From: Oscillospiraceae bacterium
Lineage (GTDB): Bacteria > Bacillota > Clostridia > Oscillospirales > Ruminococcaceae
Length of the DNA stretch: 64,000 nucleotides
NCBI GenBank assembly: GCA_015067315.1
Contig: SVMR01000004.1
Location: forward strand, 1-64,000
Direction: 5' to 3'
This document shows positions 33,139-41,956 of this stretch, in pieces (position 1 is the first letter of the stretch; each line of letters begins with the position of its first letter). The notes beneath the pieces are model-generated. The model worked only from the letters and a program-made list of their open reading frames with translations. It was not told where the DNA came from and did no database searches. Both the position numbers and the translations under genes were made by a program.

Positions 33139-33636
33139 ATGTTGGAAAAAGGTCATGTTTTCGTATATGGAGCAAGCGGAGTCTGCCGCGTTGAGGAAAT
33201 CTGCGTCCGGGATTACGGCGCAGGAAAAAAGGAATATTATATCCTCCAGCCTGTTTTTGACCTTCGTTCAAATCTTTCCGTACCGGTTGACAGTCCGGTT
33301 TTTTCCTCCCATGCAAGGGAGCTTCTTACAAAAGAGGAAGTTGAGGAAATAATCCTTTCCTTCCGGGAAGAGAAATCCGAATGGATCCGCAACGACAAGG
33401 AAAGAATCGAAACTTTCCGGAATCTTCTCGAAGGCGGAACAAGAAAGGATATCGCCGCGCTTATCCATACCCTCTATCTTCATAAACTTGAACTTGCCGG
33501 AAAAGGGAAAAAACTCCGGAGCAGCGACGAAACAATCATGCAAAGGGCGGAAAAACTCCTTTTCGGGGAATTTGCCTTCGTTCTCGGAATCGACCCGAAA
33601 GAGGTTGTTCCTTACATAAAAGAAAAACTTGAATAA
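33139..33636 (+). CDS. CarD-family transcription regulator
   Basis: A 165-residue protein with an N-terminal RNA-polymerase-interaction (Tudor-like) domain (GHVFVYGASGVCRVEEICV, EYYILQPVFD, VPVDSP) and a helical C-terminal domain. CarD proteins bind RNA polymerase beta and stabilise open promoter complexes. The start at 33139 leaves nine bases after AAGGA; an in-frame ATG at 33121 lies before that site. It is monocistronic and convergent with the YgjV-like pair across a shared terminator. It is the shorter, Clostridial kind; several paralogues usually exist per genome. Confidence 0.88.
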   Translation: MLEKGHVFVYGASGVCRVEEICVRDYGAGKKEYYILQPVFDLRSNLSVPVDSPVFSSHARELLTKEEVEEIILSFREEKSEWIRNDKERIETFRNLLEGGTRKDIAALIHTLYLHKLELAGKGKKLRSSDETIMQRAEKLLFGEFAFVLGIDPKEVVPYIKEKLE

Positions 33637-33643
33637 AAAAACA

Positions 33644-33677
33644 AAAAAAGGCTCCTCGCTTATGCGTGGAGCTTTTC
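33644..33677. terminator. Bidirectional terminator
   Basis: GCTCC-T-CGC and GCG-T-GGAGC around TTAT, between A-rich and TTTTCTTTTT runs. The stop codon of the minus-strand gene lies in the loop. Confidence 0.75.
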
Positions 33678-34181
33678 TTTTTCCGCTTTGCGTTCCTTAT
33701 GAATTTTTACCATGCTGATTCCGTTTGTGATGCAGGTGAACGCGCTGAACCAGACGGAAACGTAGTTGTGGTGATAAATATCATAAATCGCCCACATGAT
33801 AAGGGTGATAATTATCACCCATTTGAACCACATGGCGTCCTTCGTGTCGATATACCAGGTGAACATGCCTGCGGCGATAATCGGAATCCATGTAATCGGG
33901 TTTGCGGTTATGGTGGAAATTGTGAAAACCGCCTGGACCGCAATAAGGGCGATTTTAATTCCGGTTGTACATTTCCATTTTGCGATGATGATGTTTCTTG
34001 CAACGCTTACAAGGGAAGCAACCGTTCCGCCGTATCCGCCCAAAAGGAAATGGGAAAGGGCGTTAAGCCCGAACTGAAGAGTCTGGGCAACGATATAACG
34101 GTCCTTGTTTTTGATAAGACCGATAAGCACCATAACGGTGCAGCCGAGAAGAGAAACTATATTTCCGAGAAGAATGTTCAT
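33660..34181 (-). CDS. YgjV-family membrane protein, copy 2
   Basis: A 173-residue membrane protein with about six hydrophobic segments, similar to the YgjV (Imp-YgjV) family: LLGCTVMVLIGLIKNKDRYIVAQ, FGLNALSHFLLGGYGGTVASL, NIIIAKW, ANPITWIPIIAAGMFTWYIDT. No function is established for the family. It follows a paralogue of almost equal length with a four-base overlap. Conserved matching positions in both (GLIK..R, SH.LLGG.GG, NPITWLPI) show tandem duplication followed by divergence. Confidence 0.82.
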   Translation of the reverse strand: MNILLGNIVSLLGCTVMVLIGLIKNKDRYIVAQTLQFGLNALSHFLLGGYGGTVASLVSVARNIIIAKWKCTTGIKIALIAVQAVFTISTITANPITWIPIIAAGMFTWYIDTKDAMWFKWVIIITLIMWAIYDIYHHNYVSVWFSAFTCITNGISMVKIHKERKAEKEKLHA

Positions 34182-34702
34182 TTGTTATCTCCCGCTTTTC
34201 TTTCTTTTCTTATGGACCAGACGCTGTAGCTTGTGGAAACAATGGTGAATGCGTCAAAAGCCGCGGAAACAAAATTGAGGTGGTATGCGTCATAAACGAA
34301 CCACATACAGACTGTAAGAATCATCACGTTTTTAAATTTAATGATGTCTTCGCTGTCGAGCACCCAGGTGAAAAGGCTGGTTGCAAGAATCGGAAGCCAG
34401 GTAATGGGGTTCAGCGTAACCGTTCCGAGGGAAAGTCCCACGGAAAGAGCGATGAAAAGAAGTTTGAGCGGAACGGTTATTTTGAACTTGAAGAAAACAA
34501 GATTTCGAAGAATGCTTACAATCGTTGCAACAACCCCGCCCATTCCTCCGAGAAGATAATGGGAAATTCCCATGAGGGTGAACTGGACGCATTGAACGGC
34601 AAGAATTCTGTTTTTGCTTTTGATAAGACCGGTAAGCACCATTATAGTGCAGGAAATTATTGAAATTATGTTTGCGATTACAATTACAATATTATTATCC
34701 AA
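34178..34702 (-). CDS. YgjV-family membrane protein, copy 1
   Basis: Paralogue of the following gene, 174 residues, with the same arrangement: IISCTIMVLTGLIKSKNRILAVQ, FTLMGISHYLLGGMGGVVATI, NPITWLPILATSLFTWVLDS, CMWFVYDAYHLNFVSAAFDA. GGAGG lies just upstream. The pair may assemble as a heteromer. The mgtE terminator just upstream suggests that transcription begins in the short gap after it. Confidence 0.82.
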   Translation of the reverse strand: MDNNIVIVIANIISIISCTIMVLTGLIKSKNRILAVQCVQFTLMGISHYLLGGMGGVVATIVSILRNLVFFKFKITVPLKLLFIALSVGLSLGTVTLNPITWLPILATSLFTWVLDSEDIIKFKNVMILTVCMWFVYDAYHLNFVSAAFDAFTIVSTSYSVWSIRKERKAGDNK

Positions 34703-34723
34703 TTTTATACCTCCGTTTTAATA

Positions 34724-34758
34724 ACAAAAAACTGTCCGGTTAAAAGGCCGGACAGTTA
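34724..34758 (-). terminator. Terminator of mgtE
   Basis: A 10-bp stem AACTGTCCGG (34730-34739) with 34748-34757, followed on the minus strand by TTTTTTGTTATT. Confidence 0.88.
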
Positions 34759-34832
34759 ATAAAATCTGTAAACAGCAATAAATATTATAATAGCAAAAAA
34801 ACGCATTGTCAAGCGGAAAATTCCGTTTTATT

Positions 34833-36233
34833 CTAAATTCCGAGAAGCACTGTCGCAAATCCGAAATAGATTACAAGGGAAAGGGCGTCAACAACGGTTG
34901 TGATAAAAGGCGAAGCCATAACCGCAGGGTCCGCGCCGACCTTTTTTGCAAAAAGAGGCATGAACGCGCCGACGATTTTTGAACAGAAAACGGTAAGAAC
35001 AAGGGTAAGGGCAATTACCGCGGAAACCATCGGCGTCACTTCCGGATTTCCAAGAAGCCAGCCGTCGAAAAGCAGAACTTTCACAAAGCTTACCGCCGCA
35101 AGGGAAAGACCCGCAAGAAGACCGACCCTTGCTTCTTTCCACATAACCTTGAAAAGGTCGCGGAATTCGATTTCCTGAAGGGAAAGTCCGCGGATAACCG
35201 TTGCGGAAGTCTGGTTGCTGCAGTTACCGCCGGTACCCATGAGCATCGGGATAAAGGCTGTGAGCACGACGCAGGCCGCAAGAGCATCCTCAAAGCTGCT
35301 GATAATCATTCCGGTGAAGGTGGAGGAAAGCATCAGTATCATAAGCCAGGGAATACGGGATTTCCATATATCAAAAATTCCCGTGCGGAGATAGGGGCGG
35401 TCGCTCGGGGTGATTGCCGCCATCTTTTCGATATCTTCGGTGGCCTCTTCTTCGATAACGTCGATTGCGTCGTCGAAGGTGATGATTCCGACAAGGCGGT
35501 TTTCCGCATCCACAACGGGCATGGTATCGAAGTCGTATTTACTCATTCGTTGTACAACCGATTCCTTGTCGTCGGTGGTCATTGCGGAAATTACGTTCGG
35601 TTCCATAATATCGCCGATAAGCGCTTCGGTGTTTTTTTCAAGAACAAGGGTACGGATTGTTACGTATCCTATAAGATGGCGTTCCTCGTCGGTGACGTAG
35701 GAAACGTTGATTGTTTCGGAATCGTCGCCTTTCTGGCGGATAACGTCAAAAGCTCCGGCAACGGTTGTTCCCCGGCGAAGACGGATAAATTCCGTTGTCA
35801 TAAGGGAACCGGCGGAATCCTCCGGATACTGAAGAATTTTGTTGATTTCTCTTCTTGTTTCCGGGTCGGAATATTTAAGGATTCTTTTTACAACGTTTGC
35901 GGGCATTTCCTCGATAACGTCTATCGTATCGTCAAGGAACATTTCATCAAGGATCGCTTCGAGTTCGGAATTCGAAAAACCTTTGATGAGCATTTCCTGG
36001 GAATCGCTTTCAAGATTGATAAAAACGTCCGCCGCAACTTCTTTTGAAAGAAGGCGGAAAATTATCGGAAGATGATCCTCCGGCATATCGTCCAGAAGCC
36101 AGGCGATATCCGCAGGGTTCATATCGGCAAGACGCTTCCGAAGGTCGTTATACCGCTTTTCGTGGCAAAGTTCCTCCAGTTCATCTCTGAGTTCGTCATA
36201 AACTTCCTCGAATCTTTCTTCTGTTTCAGCCAT
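34833..36233 (-). CDS. mgtE: Magnesium transporter MgtE
   Basis: Magnesium channel of 466 residues. The N-terminal superhelical domain (about 20-140: LADMNPADIAWLLDDMPEDH) and CBS pair (about 145-265: LMTTEFIRLRRGTTVAGA, YDFDTMPVVDAENRLVGII) form the magnesium sensor. The pore domain has five membrane helices (about 295-466) with the motif MGTGGNCSNQTSATVIRG. GGAGG precedes the start. No M-box riboswitch is visible in the short leader, so control may be only through the CBS domains. Confidence 0.95.
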   Translation of the reverse strand: MAETEERFEEVYDELRDELEELCHEKRYNDLRKRLADMNPADIAWLLDDMPEDHLPIIFRLLSKEVAADVFINLESDSQEMLIKGFSNSELEAILDEMFLDDTIDVIEEMPANVVKRILKYSDPETRREINKILQYPEDSAGSLMTTEFIRLRRGTTVAGAFDVIRQKGDDSETINVSYVTDEERHLIGYVTIRTLVLEKNTEALIGDIMEPNVISAMTTDDKESVVQRMSKYDFDTMPVVDAENRLVGIITFDDAIDVIEEEATEDIEKMAAITPSDRPYLRTGIFDIWKSRIPWLMILMLSSTFTGMIISSFEDALAACVVLTAFIPMLMGTGGNCSNQTSATVIRGLSLQEIEFRDLFKVMWKEARVGLLAGLSLAAVSFVKVLLFDGWLLGNPEVTPMVSAVIALTLVLTVFCSKIVGAFMPLFAKKVGADPAVMASPFITTVVDALSLVIYFGFATVLLGI

Positions 36234-36272
36234 GACAAAACCTCCCTTTTTCCCGAAATTTACCTAATATTA

Positions 36273-36301
36273 ATAATATTCCTATTAAAAGACAATGTCA
36301 A
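36273..36301 (-). promoter_or_regulatory. mgtE promoter
   Basis: On the minus strand TTGACA (36301-36296) and TATTAT (36278-36273) with a 17-base spacer. The divergent AEC gene has an extended TGC-TATAAT box at 36338-36346. Confidence 0.85.
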
Positions 36302-36384
36302 TAAACAAGACCGACATTTTATTTTTTTGAAAAAATCTGCTATAATAACAGGCAGTTGTTTTTTCCCCGGAAAGGAGCGGAAAT

Positions 36385-37368
36385 ATGGAAGCTTTTTCTT
36401 TTGCGTTCAACGCGGTTGCGCCGATAGTAATAATGGCCGCAATCGGATATCTTCTTAAAAAATCCGGAATAATCGGAAAGGATTTTGCAAAAAGCGGAAA
36501 CCGCCTTGTTTTCAAAATTTTTCTTCCGGTGATGCTTTTTTCAAACGTATATAAAATCGAAAACCTCGGGGAAATAAATCCCGGTCACGTTTTCTATGCC
36601 CTTCCGGCGATTCTTGCGGTTTTTCTTCTTGCGTTTTTCTTTTCCGGAATAATCACGAAGGAAGGTCCGAAAAGAAGCGCCCTTATCCAGGGAATGTTCC
36701 GCTCCAACTATGCGCTTATCGGAATCCCTCTTGCGGGAAGTCTTTTCGGCGAAGAGGGAATTTCCGCCGCGGCGGTTCTTTCCGCCTTTGCAATTCCGCT
36801 TTTTAACGTTCTTGCGGTTGCGGAATTCGCTTTTTTCAGCGGAGGAAAAAAGCTTGATTTCCGGAAAACATTATTGGATATAATAAAAAATCCGCTTATA
36901 CAGGGTGTTGCGGCGGGTTTTGCCGCCCTTATAATCCGGGGGATTTTTGCCGAAGCCGGAATCGGCTTCCGGCTTTTCGATATTGCTTTTATCGAAAAAA
37001 CCGCGGAATATATTTCCGCAATGGCAACGCCTTTTTCCCTTATTGTTCTCGGCGCGGATTTTGAATTTTCCGCTGTTTCCGAACTTCGGAAAGAAATTCT
37101 TTTCGGAACGGCAATGCGCTGCGCCGTTGTTCCGGCAATCGGAATCGGAACAGCCTTTCTGCTTTTTTCCGGAAGTTTCAGCGGTGCGCAGTTTGCCGCA
37201 ATCGCGGCGCTTTTCAGCGCGCCCGTTGCCGTTTCAAGCGTCCCGATGGCGCAGGAAATGGGCGGAGATTCAAAACTTGCGGGGCAGCTTGTTGTCTGGA
37301 CAACCGTTTTTTCCGCCGGAACGATTTTTCTTTCGTCCTTTCTTCTTAAAACTGCGGGGATTTTTTAA
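36385..37368 (+). CDS. AEC-family transporter
   Basis: Auxin-efflux-carrier-type permease of 327 residues with about ten membrane segments in two repeats. Characterised bacterial members move malate, malonate or other dicarboxylates. Features include AIGYLLKKSGIIGKDFAK, NRLVFKIFLPVMLFSNVYK and FRSNYALIGIPLAGSLFG. A short basic loop near residue 160 separates the halves. AAAGGAG precedes the start. It is divergent from mgtE and followed by mosaic repeat sequence. Substrate is not predictable. Confidence 0.9.
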   Translation: MEAFSFAFNAVAPIVIMAAIGYLLKKSGIIGKDFAKSGNRLVFKIFLPVMLFSNVYKIENLGEINPGHVFYALPAILAVFLLAFFFSGIITKEGPKRSALIQGMFRSNYALIGIPLAGSLFGEEGISAAAVLSAFAIPLFNVLAVAEFAFFSGGKKLDFRKTLLDIIKNPLIQGVAAGFAALIIRGIFAEAGIGFRLFDIAFIEKTAEYISAMATPFSLIVLGADFEFSAVSELRKEILFGTAMRCAVVPAIGIGTAFLLFSGSFSGAQFAAIAALFSAPVAVSSVPMAQEMGGDSKLAGQLVVWTTVFSAGTIFLSSFLLKTAGIF

Positions 37369-37374
37369 TTTGAC

Positions 37375-37565
37375 GGGGTTTTCTCTCCCTCCGGGTTGTT
37401 TTGTAATACCTCATCCGTCTGCTTCGCAGACACCTTCCCCGACCGGAAGGCTAAACGGAACGGTCAAGACCGTTCCCTACTGTAAAGCGGTGAATTCAAT
37501 TGAAACACCATAGGGGCGACCCTATGTGGTCATCCAATTTTTAAACCTCCCCTATCAGGGGAGGC
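37375..37565. repeat. Mosaic intergenic repeat, locus 6
   Basis: Short copy with CTCATCCGTCTGCTTCGCAGACACC, an ACGGTCAAGACCGT hairpin, an inverted AGGGGCGACCCTATGTGG module and CTATCAGGGGAGG. The GGCGACC module is reversed compared with most other loci. Confidence 0.82.
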
Positions 37566-37577
37566 TTTTTTATACTA

Positions 37578-37631
37578 TTGACAAAATTTCCCGGGTATGG
37601 TAATATGAAGTTGATATCAAAACGATATCAA
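37578..37631 (+). promoter_or_regulatory. Promoter and palindromic operator of the SPFH-Arc operon
   Basis: TTGACA (37578-37583) and TAATAT (37601-37606) are 17 bases apart. The perfect inverted repeat TTGATATC-AAAAC-GATATCAA (37611-37631) covers the transcription start. It suits autoregulation by the ribbon-helix-helix protein at 38737. Confidence 0.82.
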
Positions 37632-37673
37632 TTACATTTTTCGTATTTTACATCAGAAAGGATGATAATTTAA

Positions 37674-38693
37674 ATGAACGCAAACGTAAAAAACGATTAC
37701 AACAAAGTTCTTAACCCCAAAAACGGAATGGCAATGCTCCTTATGCTCATTCTCGGCGAACTTGTAACTCTTGCAGGCTTCATCGGCGGAATAATAATGC
37801 TTGACGGCGGATTTTTGTTCCCGCTTTCTTTGATTCTTATGATTCTTTGTGCTATACTTGCTTTTATAGTACTTCCGATCCTTTTCGGCGGACTCCGCAC
37901 CCTTCGCCCCAACGAAGCTTATGTTCTCACACTTTTCGGTGAATATTACGGAACCCTTTACGGACCGGGATTTTTCTTTATCAACCCCTTCGCTGCCGCA
38001 ATAAATCCCGCTTCCGAAAACGCACTTGAAAAAGCCGCTGCGGCAAACGCCGAAGCCGCTCTTTCCGGAAAAGCAACCACCGGCTCTGTCCAAATTTCCA
38101 CCAACAAACGTGTTTCCCTTAAAGAAATCACTCTTACCAACGATAAACAGAAAATAAACGACCAGCTCGGCAACCCCGTTATCATCGGAACCGTTGTTAT
38201 CTGGCATGTTACCGACCCGGCAAAGGCAGTTTTCAACGTTGATAACTACGTTGAATTCCTTTCAACCCAATGCGATGCGGCTCTCCGCAATATCGTAAGA
38301 GAGTATCCTTATGATGAATCCGAGGAAGGCGACGAAAAATCTCTCCGCGGTTCAAGTCTTGAAGTTGCCCAGCGCCTTAAAGACGAGATTCAGTGCAGAG
38401 TTGAAATCGCCGGAATCGAAGTTACCGAAGCGAGAATCACCCACCTTGCCTATGCGCCCGAAATTGCCGCCGCAATGCTTCAGCGCCAGCAGGCTTCCGC
38501 TATCATTGCCGCGAGAAAACTCATTGTTGACGGGGCTGTTGGCATGGTTGAAATGGCTCTTGACCGCCTTGAAGGGGATAAAGTCGTTGAGATGGATGAT
38601 GAGCGCAAGGCACAGATGGTTTCCAACCTTCTTGTTGTACTTTGCGGAAACAACGACGCCCAGCCCATAGTAAACACCGGTTCAATTTACTGA
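37674..38693 (+). CDS. SPFH (band-7) domain membrane protein
   Basis: A 339-residue protein with two N-terminal membrane helices (about 20-75) and an SPFH domain (about 75-260: [71 protein letters not shown]), then a helical C-terminus. SPFH proteins form membrane cages or scaffolds in functional microdomains. AAAGGATG-type site upstream. It is followed by an Arc-like repressor gene, a pairing seen in other Firmicutes. Confidence 0.9.
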   Translation: MNANVKNDYNKVLNPKNGMAMLLMLILGELVTLAGFIGGIIMLDGGFLFPLSLILMILCAILAFIVLPILFGGLRTLRPNEAYVLTLFGEYYGTLYGPGFFFINPFAAAINPASENALEKAAAANAEAALSGKATTGSVQISTNKRVSLKEITLTNDKQKINDQLGNPVIIGTVVIWHVTDPAKAVFNVDNYVEFLSTQCDAALRNIVREYPYDESEEGDEKSLRGSSLEVAQRLKDEIQCRVEIAGIEVTEARITHLAYAPEIAAAMLQRQQASAIIAARKLIVDGAVGMVEMALDRLEGDKVVEMDDERKAQMVSNLLVVLCGNNDAQPIVNTGSIY

Positions 38694-38736
38694 TTTTTAA
38701 TTTTTTTGAAATCAATCGAAAGGAGGCGGAAGCCTT

Positions 38737-38913
38737 TTGGCAGAGAAAGACAAAAAACAGCTTTTGCTCAGGCTTTCGCCGACTTTATGGGAAGAAATTT
38801 CCCGTTGGGCGGAAGACGATTTCCGTTCAATCAACGGACAGATCGAATATCTTTTAACCGAAGCGGTTAAAAAACGCCGCAAGGTCAAAATCGAAGAACC
38901 GGAAGATGAATAA
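38737..38913 (+). CDS. Arc-type ribbon-helix-helix DNA-binding protein
   Basis: A 58-residue protein with a TTG start ten bases behind AGGAGG. It reads AEKDKKQLLLRLSP, LWEEISRWAEDDFRSING and QIEYLLTEAVKKRRK. This is the beta-strand, helix A, helix B pattern of Arc/MetJ repressors (QLLLRLSPTLWEEI, RSINGQIEYLL). It is easily missed because of the start codon. It probably represses the operon through the palindrome at 37611-37631. Confidence 0.85.
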   Translation: MAEKDKKQLLLRLSPTLWEEISRWAEDDFRSINGQIEYLLTEAVKKRRKVKIEEPEDE

Positions 38914-38920
38914 CGAAGAA

Positions 38921-38951
38921 AAACGCCCGTTTTCAAAACGGGCGTTTTTTA
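38921..38951 (+). terminator. Terminator of the SPFH-Arc operon
   Basis: AAACGCCCGTTTT and AAAACGGGCGTTT around a short loop, then TTTTTT. Confidence 0.9.
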
Positions 38952-39107
38952 TATGCAAAAGCCCGAAACCGCATAGATAAAGCCTTTTTTGAAGCCTTTT
39001 TGAAACACGGTTTTAAAAATCGAAACTTAGAAAAACAAAGAAAACAAGAGAAAAACGAAGAAAAACGGAGCAATCAATTTGTAAATTGAATTTTTTCAAA
39101 AAAGCTG

Positions 39108-39136
39108 TTGACAAAGGGGTTTTCTTTCATTATAAT
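39108..39136 (+). promoter_or_regulatory. rplM-rpsI promoter
   Basis: Consensus TTGACA (39108-39113), 17-base spacer, TATAAT (39131-39136). The sequence from 38952 to here holds only an AAATTGA-type palindrome (39074-39089) and A-rich DNA. Confidence 0.92.
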
Positions 39137-39197
39137 AATGACTGTCGCTTTTAAACAAAAGTAATAAATAAAGGAAATTTAATCGGAGGTAAACGCT

Positions 39198-39626
39198 ATG
39201 TCCACTACTATGCCTAACGCTTCCACCATCGAGCGTAAATGGTATGTTCTTGACGCTGAAGGAAAATCTCTCGGCCGTGTTGCTGCACAGGCTGCTGTTC
39301 TTCTTCGCGGCAAACATAAAGTTGATTTTGCTCCCCATGCAGACTGCGGCGATTACGTTGTAATCATCAACGCTGAAAAAGCAGTTCTCACCGGCAACAA
39401 ACTCATCCAGAAAAAATATTATCACCACACCGGTTATGTAGGTCACCTCAAAGAAGTTAACTACAAAACCCTTATGGCAAAAAACCCCGCTTTTGCAATG
39501 AAACTTGCTGTTAAAGGCATGCTTCCCCACAACAGCGTTGGCGCAAAAAGCCTTACCCGTTGCCACATCTATGCTGGCGCAAACCACAAACATCAGGCTC
39601 AGGCTCCCGAAGCTTGGGTAAAATAA
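39198..39626 (+). CDS. rplM: Ribosomal protein L13
   Basis: Large-subunit protein of 142 residues: RKWYVLDAEGKSLGRVAAQAA, RGKHKVDFAPHADCGDYVVIINAEK, YYHHTGY, MLPHNSVGAKSLTRCHIYAG. GGAGG upstream. Codon use is richer in GCT and CGT than in neighbours, as expected for a highly expressed gene. First gene of the usual L13-S9 operon. Confidence 0.98.
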   Translation: MSTTMPNASTIERKWYVLDAEGKSLGRVAAQAAVLLRGKHKVDFAPHADCGDYVVIINAEKAVLTGNKLIQKKYYHHTGYVGHLKEVNYKTLMAKNPAFAMKLAVKGMLPHNSVGAKSLTRCHIYAGANHKHQAQAPEAWVK

Positions 39627-39646
39627 TCGAAAGGAGAACGTAAACT

Positions 39647-40048
39647 ATGTATAATTCTAACCCCTACTTCTACGGTACCGGCAGAAGAAAAAGCTCTGTA
39701 GCTCGTGTTCGCGTTTATCCTAACGGCACCGGCGCAATCACCATCAACGGCCGCGACATCGACGATTATTTCGGCCTCGATACCCTTAAACTCATCGTTC
39801 GTCAGCCCATGGAACTCACCGAAACTGTCGGCGCATTCGACATCGTTTGCACCGTTGCAGGCGGCGGCGTAACCGGTCAGGCAGGCGCAATCCGTCACGG
39901 CCTTTCCCGTGCTCTTCTTCAGTACAACGAAGAACTCAGACCCGTTCTCAAAAAAGCAGGTCTCCTTACCCGTGACCCCAGAATGAAAGAACGTAAAAAA
40001 TACGGTCTCAAAAAAGCACGTCGTGCACCTCAGTTCTCCAAACGTTGA
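39647..40048 (+). CDS. rpsI: Ribosomal protein S9
   Basis: Small-subunit protein of 133 residues with [20 protein letters not shown] at the start, [21 protein letters not shown] in the centre and the basic tail ending SKR, whose terminal arginine contacts the P-site tRNA. It lies 20 bases behind rplM and ends at a terminator. Confidence 0.98.
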   Translation: MYNSNPYFYGTGRRKSSVARVRVYPNGTGAITINGRDIDDYFGLDTLKLIVRQPMELTETVGAFDIVCTVAGGGVTGQAGAIRHGLSRALLQYNEELRPVLKKAGLLTRDPRMKERKKYGLKKARRAPQFSKR

Positions 40049-40072
40049 TCGTTGGACTACACAGAGAATCAA

Positions 40073-40104
40073 GCCTTTCGCTTTTGCGGAAGGCTTTTTC
40101 TTTT
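40073..40104 (+). terminator. Terminator of rplM-rpsI
   Basis: AAGCCTT-T-CGC and GCG-G-AAGGCTT around TTTT, followed by TTTCTTTT. Confidence 0.88.
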
Positions 40105-40107
40105 ATC

Positions 40108-40352
40108 TGTTGAGGTGTCCTCGCGAAAAAGACGGATGAGAGACAAACCTTGTTCCGCTAAAAACGGGCGCACACATAGGTGCGCCCAACGATATTTCGA
40201 TAAAACCCACCACTTTACGGTAGGGAACGGTCTTGACCGTTCCGTATAAAGGAAAAACGGATTTCCACGCATCCCTGCGGTATGCTCGCAATGACAAGTC
40301 AATGTCATTCTGAGCGAAGCGAATAATCCGTATCTTTAAAAAGATTTCCGGG
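40108..40352. repeat. Mosaic intergenic repeat, locus 7
   Basis: Contains GGCGCACACATAGGTGCGCC, an ACGGTCTTGACCGT hairpin and a reversed copy of the CATTGCGAGC / CATTCTGAGCGAAGCG module found at 18011 and 55932. It lies between converging genes. Confidence 0.82.
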
Positions 40353-40366
40353 GAAAGAGTGAACCA

Positions 40367-40402
40367 ACAAAAAAGACGCTCCTTTACGGAACGTCCTTTT
40401 TT
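40367..40402 (-). terminator. Terminator of the minus-strand 40422-43384 gene group
   Basis: GACG-C-TCC and GGA-A-CGTC around TTTAC, with A run on the left and TTTTTT on the right; usable on both strands. Confidence 0.75.
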
Positions 40403-40421
40403 CAGTAAATTCAAATTTCAA

Positions 40422-40655
40422 TCAGCGAAGGCTGTCTCTTCTGCAAGGGGAAGTAACTTTCGGTTTTTCCTCAACTTTTGCGGAAGAAGCAAGCTGCTCA
40501 AGCATTTTTTCATCAAGAGGAATTGCTTTGTGGCAGCGGGGGCAGAGATAGGTGGATCTGTTGTATCCTGCGGGAACAATAACAGGTTTTCCGCAATAGG
40601 GACAAAAAACTTCGATACCCTCGTTTTCGTCGTCATCCTGGAGATAAATAGCCAT
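40422..40655 (-). CDS. Small zinc-ribbon protein
   Basis: A 77-residue protein: acidic N-terminus (DDDENEGIEV), a four-cysteine zinc ribbon (CPYCGKPVIVPAGYNRST, then CPRCHK) and a basic tail (SPCRRDSLR). Start 40655 is favoured because AAGGCGG lies eight bases upstream; a start at 40673 has no ribosome binding site. The tail has a further cysteine. No specific function is recognised. Confidence 0.7.
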   Translation of the reverse strand: MAIYLQDDDENEGIEVFCPYCGKPVIVPAGYNRSTYLCPRCHKAIPLDEKMLEQLASSAKVEEKPKVTSPCRRDSLR

Positions 40656-40697
40656 TAGAAAACCGCCTTTCAAAAATTATATTACGAGGTCAGTATA

Positions 40698-41810
40698 TCA
40701 CAAGCCGCGGCGGTATGCAAGAAGCAAATCAACAATTCCGCCGTAACTTCGGGTTCCTTCCTTCTGGTTGTTGAGTTTAAGATAGGTATCGTTCACCGCA
40801 TCGGAAACTTCCGCAATCTTTGTGTCATGGGCGTCGATATAGGCGTTCTGGGCGCGCATATCCGCATCAAGATAATCCGGATACTGAATACGAAGTTCGT
40901 ACCATCTTTCGTAATCCGCGGAATAAAGGGCGTTCATGGAATAAATAAGCGCAAGGCTCGTTCCGCTGTAACGGAAATATTCCGAATCGCTGTTTGCGCA
41001 GGCAAGATAGGCGATAAAATTCGCTTCCGCCTCGTTCATATATCCGCGAAGATGGCTCTGTTCGTGCATCATGGTCGCGCCCCGAAGAAAATCCGGACCT
41101 GCCGTGCAGATATTCGCCTCAAAAGTATAGGGCGAAAAAACGCCGGAAATCTGAAGATACGCCATAATTTCGGAACATATTACCGGCTTCGGCGTTCCGA
41201 AACGCCAGAAACCCATATCGGTTATTCCGTAATCGGCGCAGAATTTTTCAAATTCCGCTTTTGCTTCGTTCGCCATGCTGAAATTTTCTTTATCGAAAAC
41301 GGTGACATTATCTTCGCCCCGGTAAAGTCCGTTTCCGGAATCAATCGCCTCATCAAGAAGAAATTCGCAAAGGTCATAAAGTTCGTCCACGGAGGATTCT
41401 TTCACTTCAAGTCCCATTTCATCCGCGAAACCCGCTCTGTAATAATTCGTTCCGCAAAAGGCGCAGAAAAGGAAGAGCAGAAGGCAAACAAGCGAAACAA
41501 TGCTTTTGAGCACGGAGCCGAAATATTTGAGCACGGCTTTTTCGTCCTCTTTTGCTTTGAGCACGAGCCTGACAATCCAATATATCAAAAGGAATATCAG
41601 CGCGGCAATTCCCGCTTCCATAAGGGAAAAAAGAAGAATTCCGGTTATGCTTCCGAAAATCCCGCCGAAAAACCTGTAAAAAGTCCGGTAATAAAAATCC
41701 GCGAAACCGGGAACAAATCTTGCCGCCGCAAGAAGCAAAAGTCCTGTCGGCAGAAGCATTATAAAATAAAAACAGGGTGTTTTAAAAACAGATTTAAATT
41801 TAATTTTCAT
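40698..41810 (-). CDS. DUF3810-family membrane metallopeptidase-like protein
   Basis: A 370-residue protein with three N-terminal membrane segments (about 15-35, 55-80, 105-130) and an extracytoplasmic or soluble C-terminal domain with a zinc-protease motif HEQSH (TMMHEQSHLRGYMNEAEANF, third ligand Glu likely in NEAEAN). This matches DUF3810. ATG 41810 (MKIKFKSVF) is chosen although no clear ribosome binding site precedes it. The frame stays open to 41936, but that extension lies in repeat sequence. The coding strand contains several GTG-CTC pairs. Proteolytic activity is inferred from the motif alone. Confidence 0.78.
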   Translation of the reverse strand: MKIKFKSVFKTPCFYFIMLLPTGLLLLAAARFVPGFADFYYRTFYRFFGGIFGSITGILLFSLMEAGIAALIFLLIYWIVRLVLKAKEDEKAVLKYFGSVLKSIVSLVCLLLFLFCAFCGTNYYRAGFADEMGLEVKESSVDELYDLCEFLLDEAIDSGNGLYRGEDNVTVFDKENFSMANEAKAEFEKFCADYGITDMGFWRFGTPKPVICSEIMAYLQISGVFSPYTFEANICTAGPDFLRGATMMHEQSHLRGYMNEAEANFIAYLACANSDSEYFRYSGTSLALIYSMNALYSADYERWYELRIQYPDYLDADMRAQNAYIDAHDTKIAEVSDAVNDTYLKLNNQKEGTRSYGGIVDLLLAYRRGL

Positions 41811-41837
41811 ATCAGGAGCATAAAGCCCTACCTTGTG

Positions 41838-41956
41838 TGAAGGAAAGTGGATTTTGCCGAAGACAAAAGACGGAGGGATTTTTTTATCGCCGTTTTGCGG
41901 CTTCACCTCATCCGTCATTTCCTGCGGAAATGCCAACTTCCCCTCAATGGGAAGGC
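41838..41956. repeat. Mosaic intergenic repeat, locus 8
   Basis: Short copy with AAGACGGAGGGATT, CTCATCCGTCATTTCCTGCGGAAATGCC and CCCCTCAATGGGAAGG. It lengthens the open frame of the DUF3810 gene artificially. Confidence 0.8.

Noticed and set aside
34703..34832. Riboswitch between mgtE and the YgjV-like genes
   Set aside because: The only structure is a simple 10-bp hairpin followed by T residues on the minus strand, which is a terminator for mgtE.
41811..41936. Longer N-terminus for the DUF3810 protein
   Set aside because: The added residues come from a mosaic repeat and precede the first membrane helix without family similarity.
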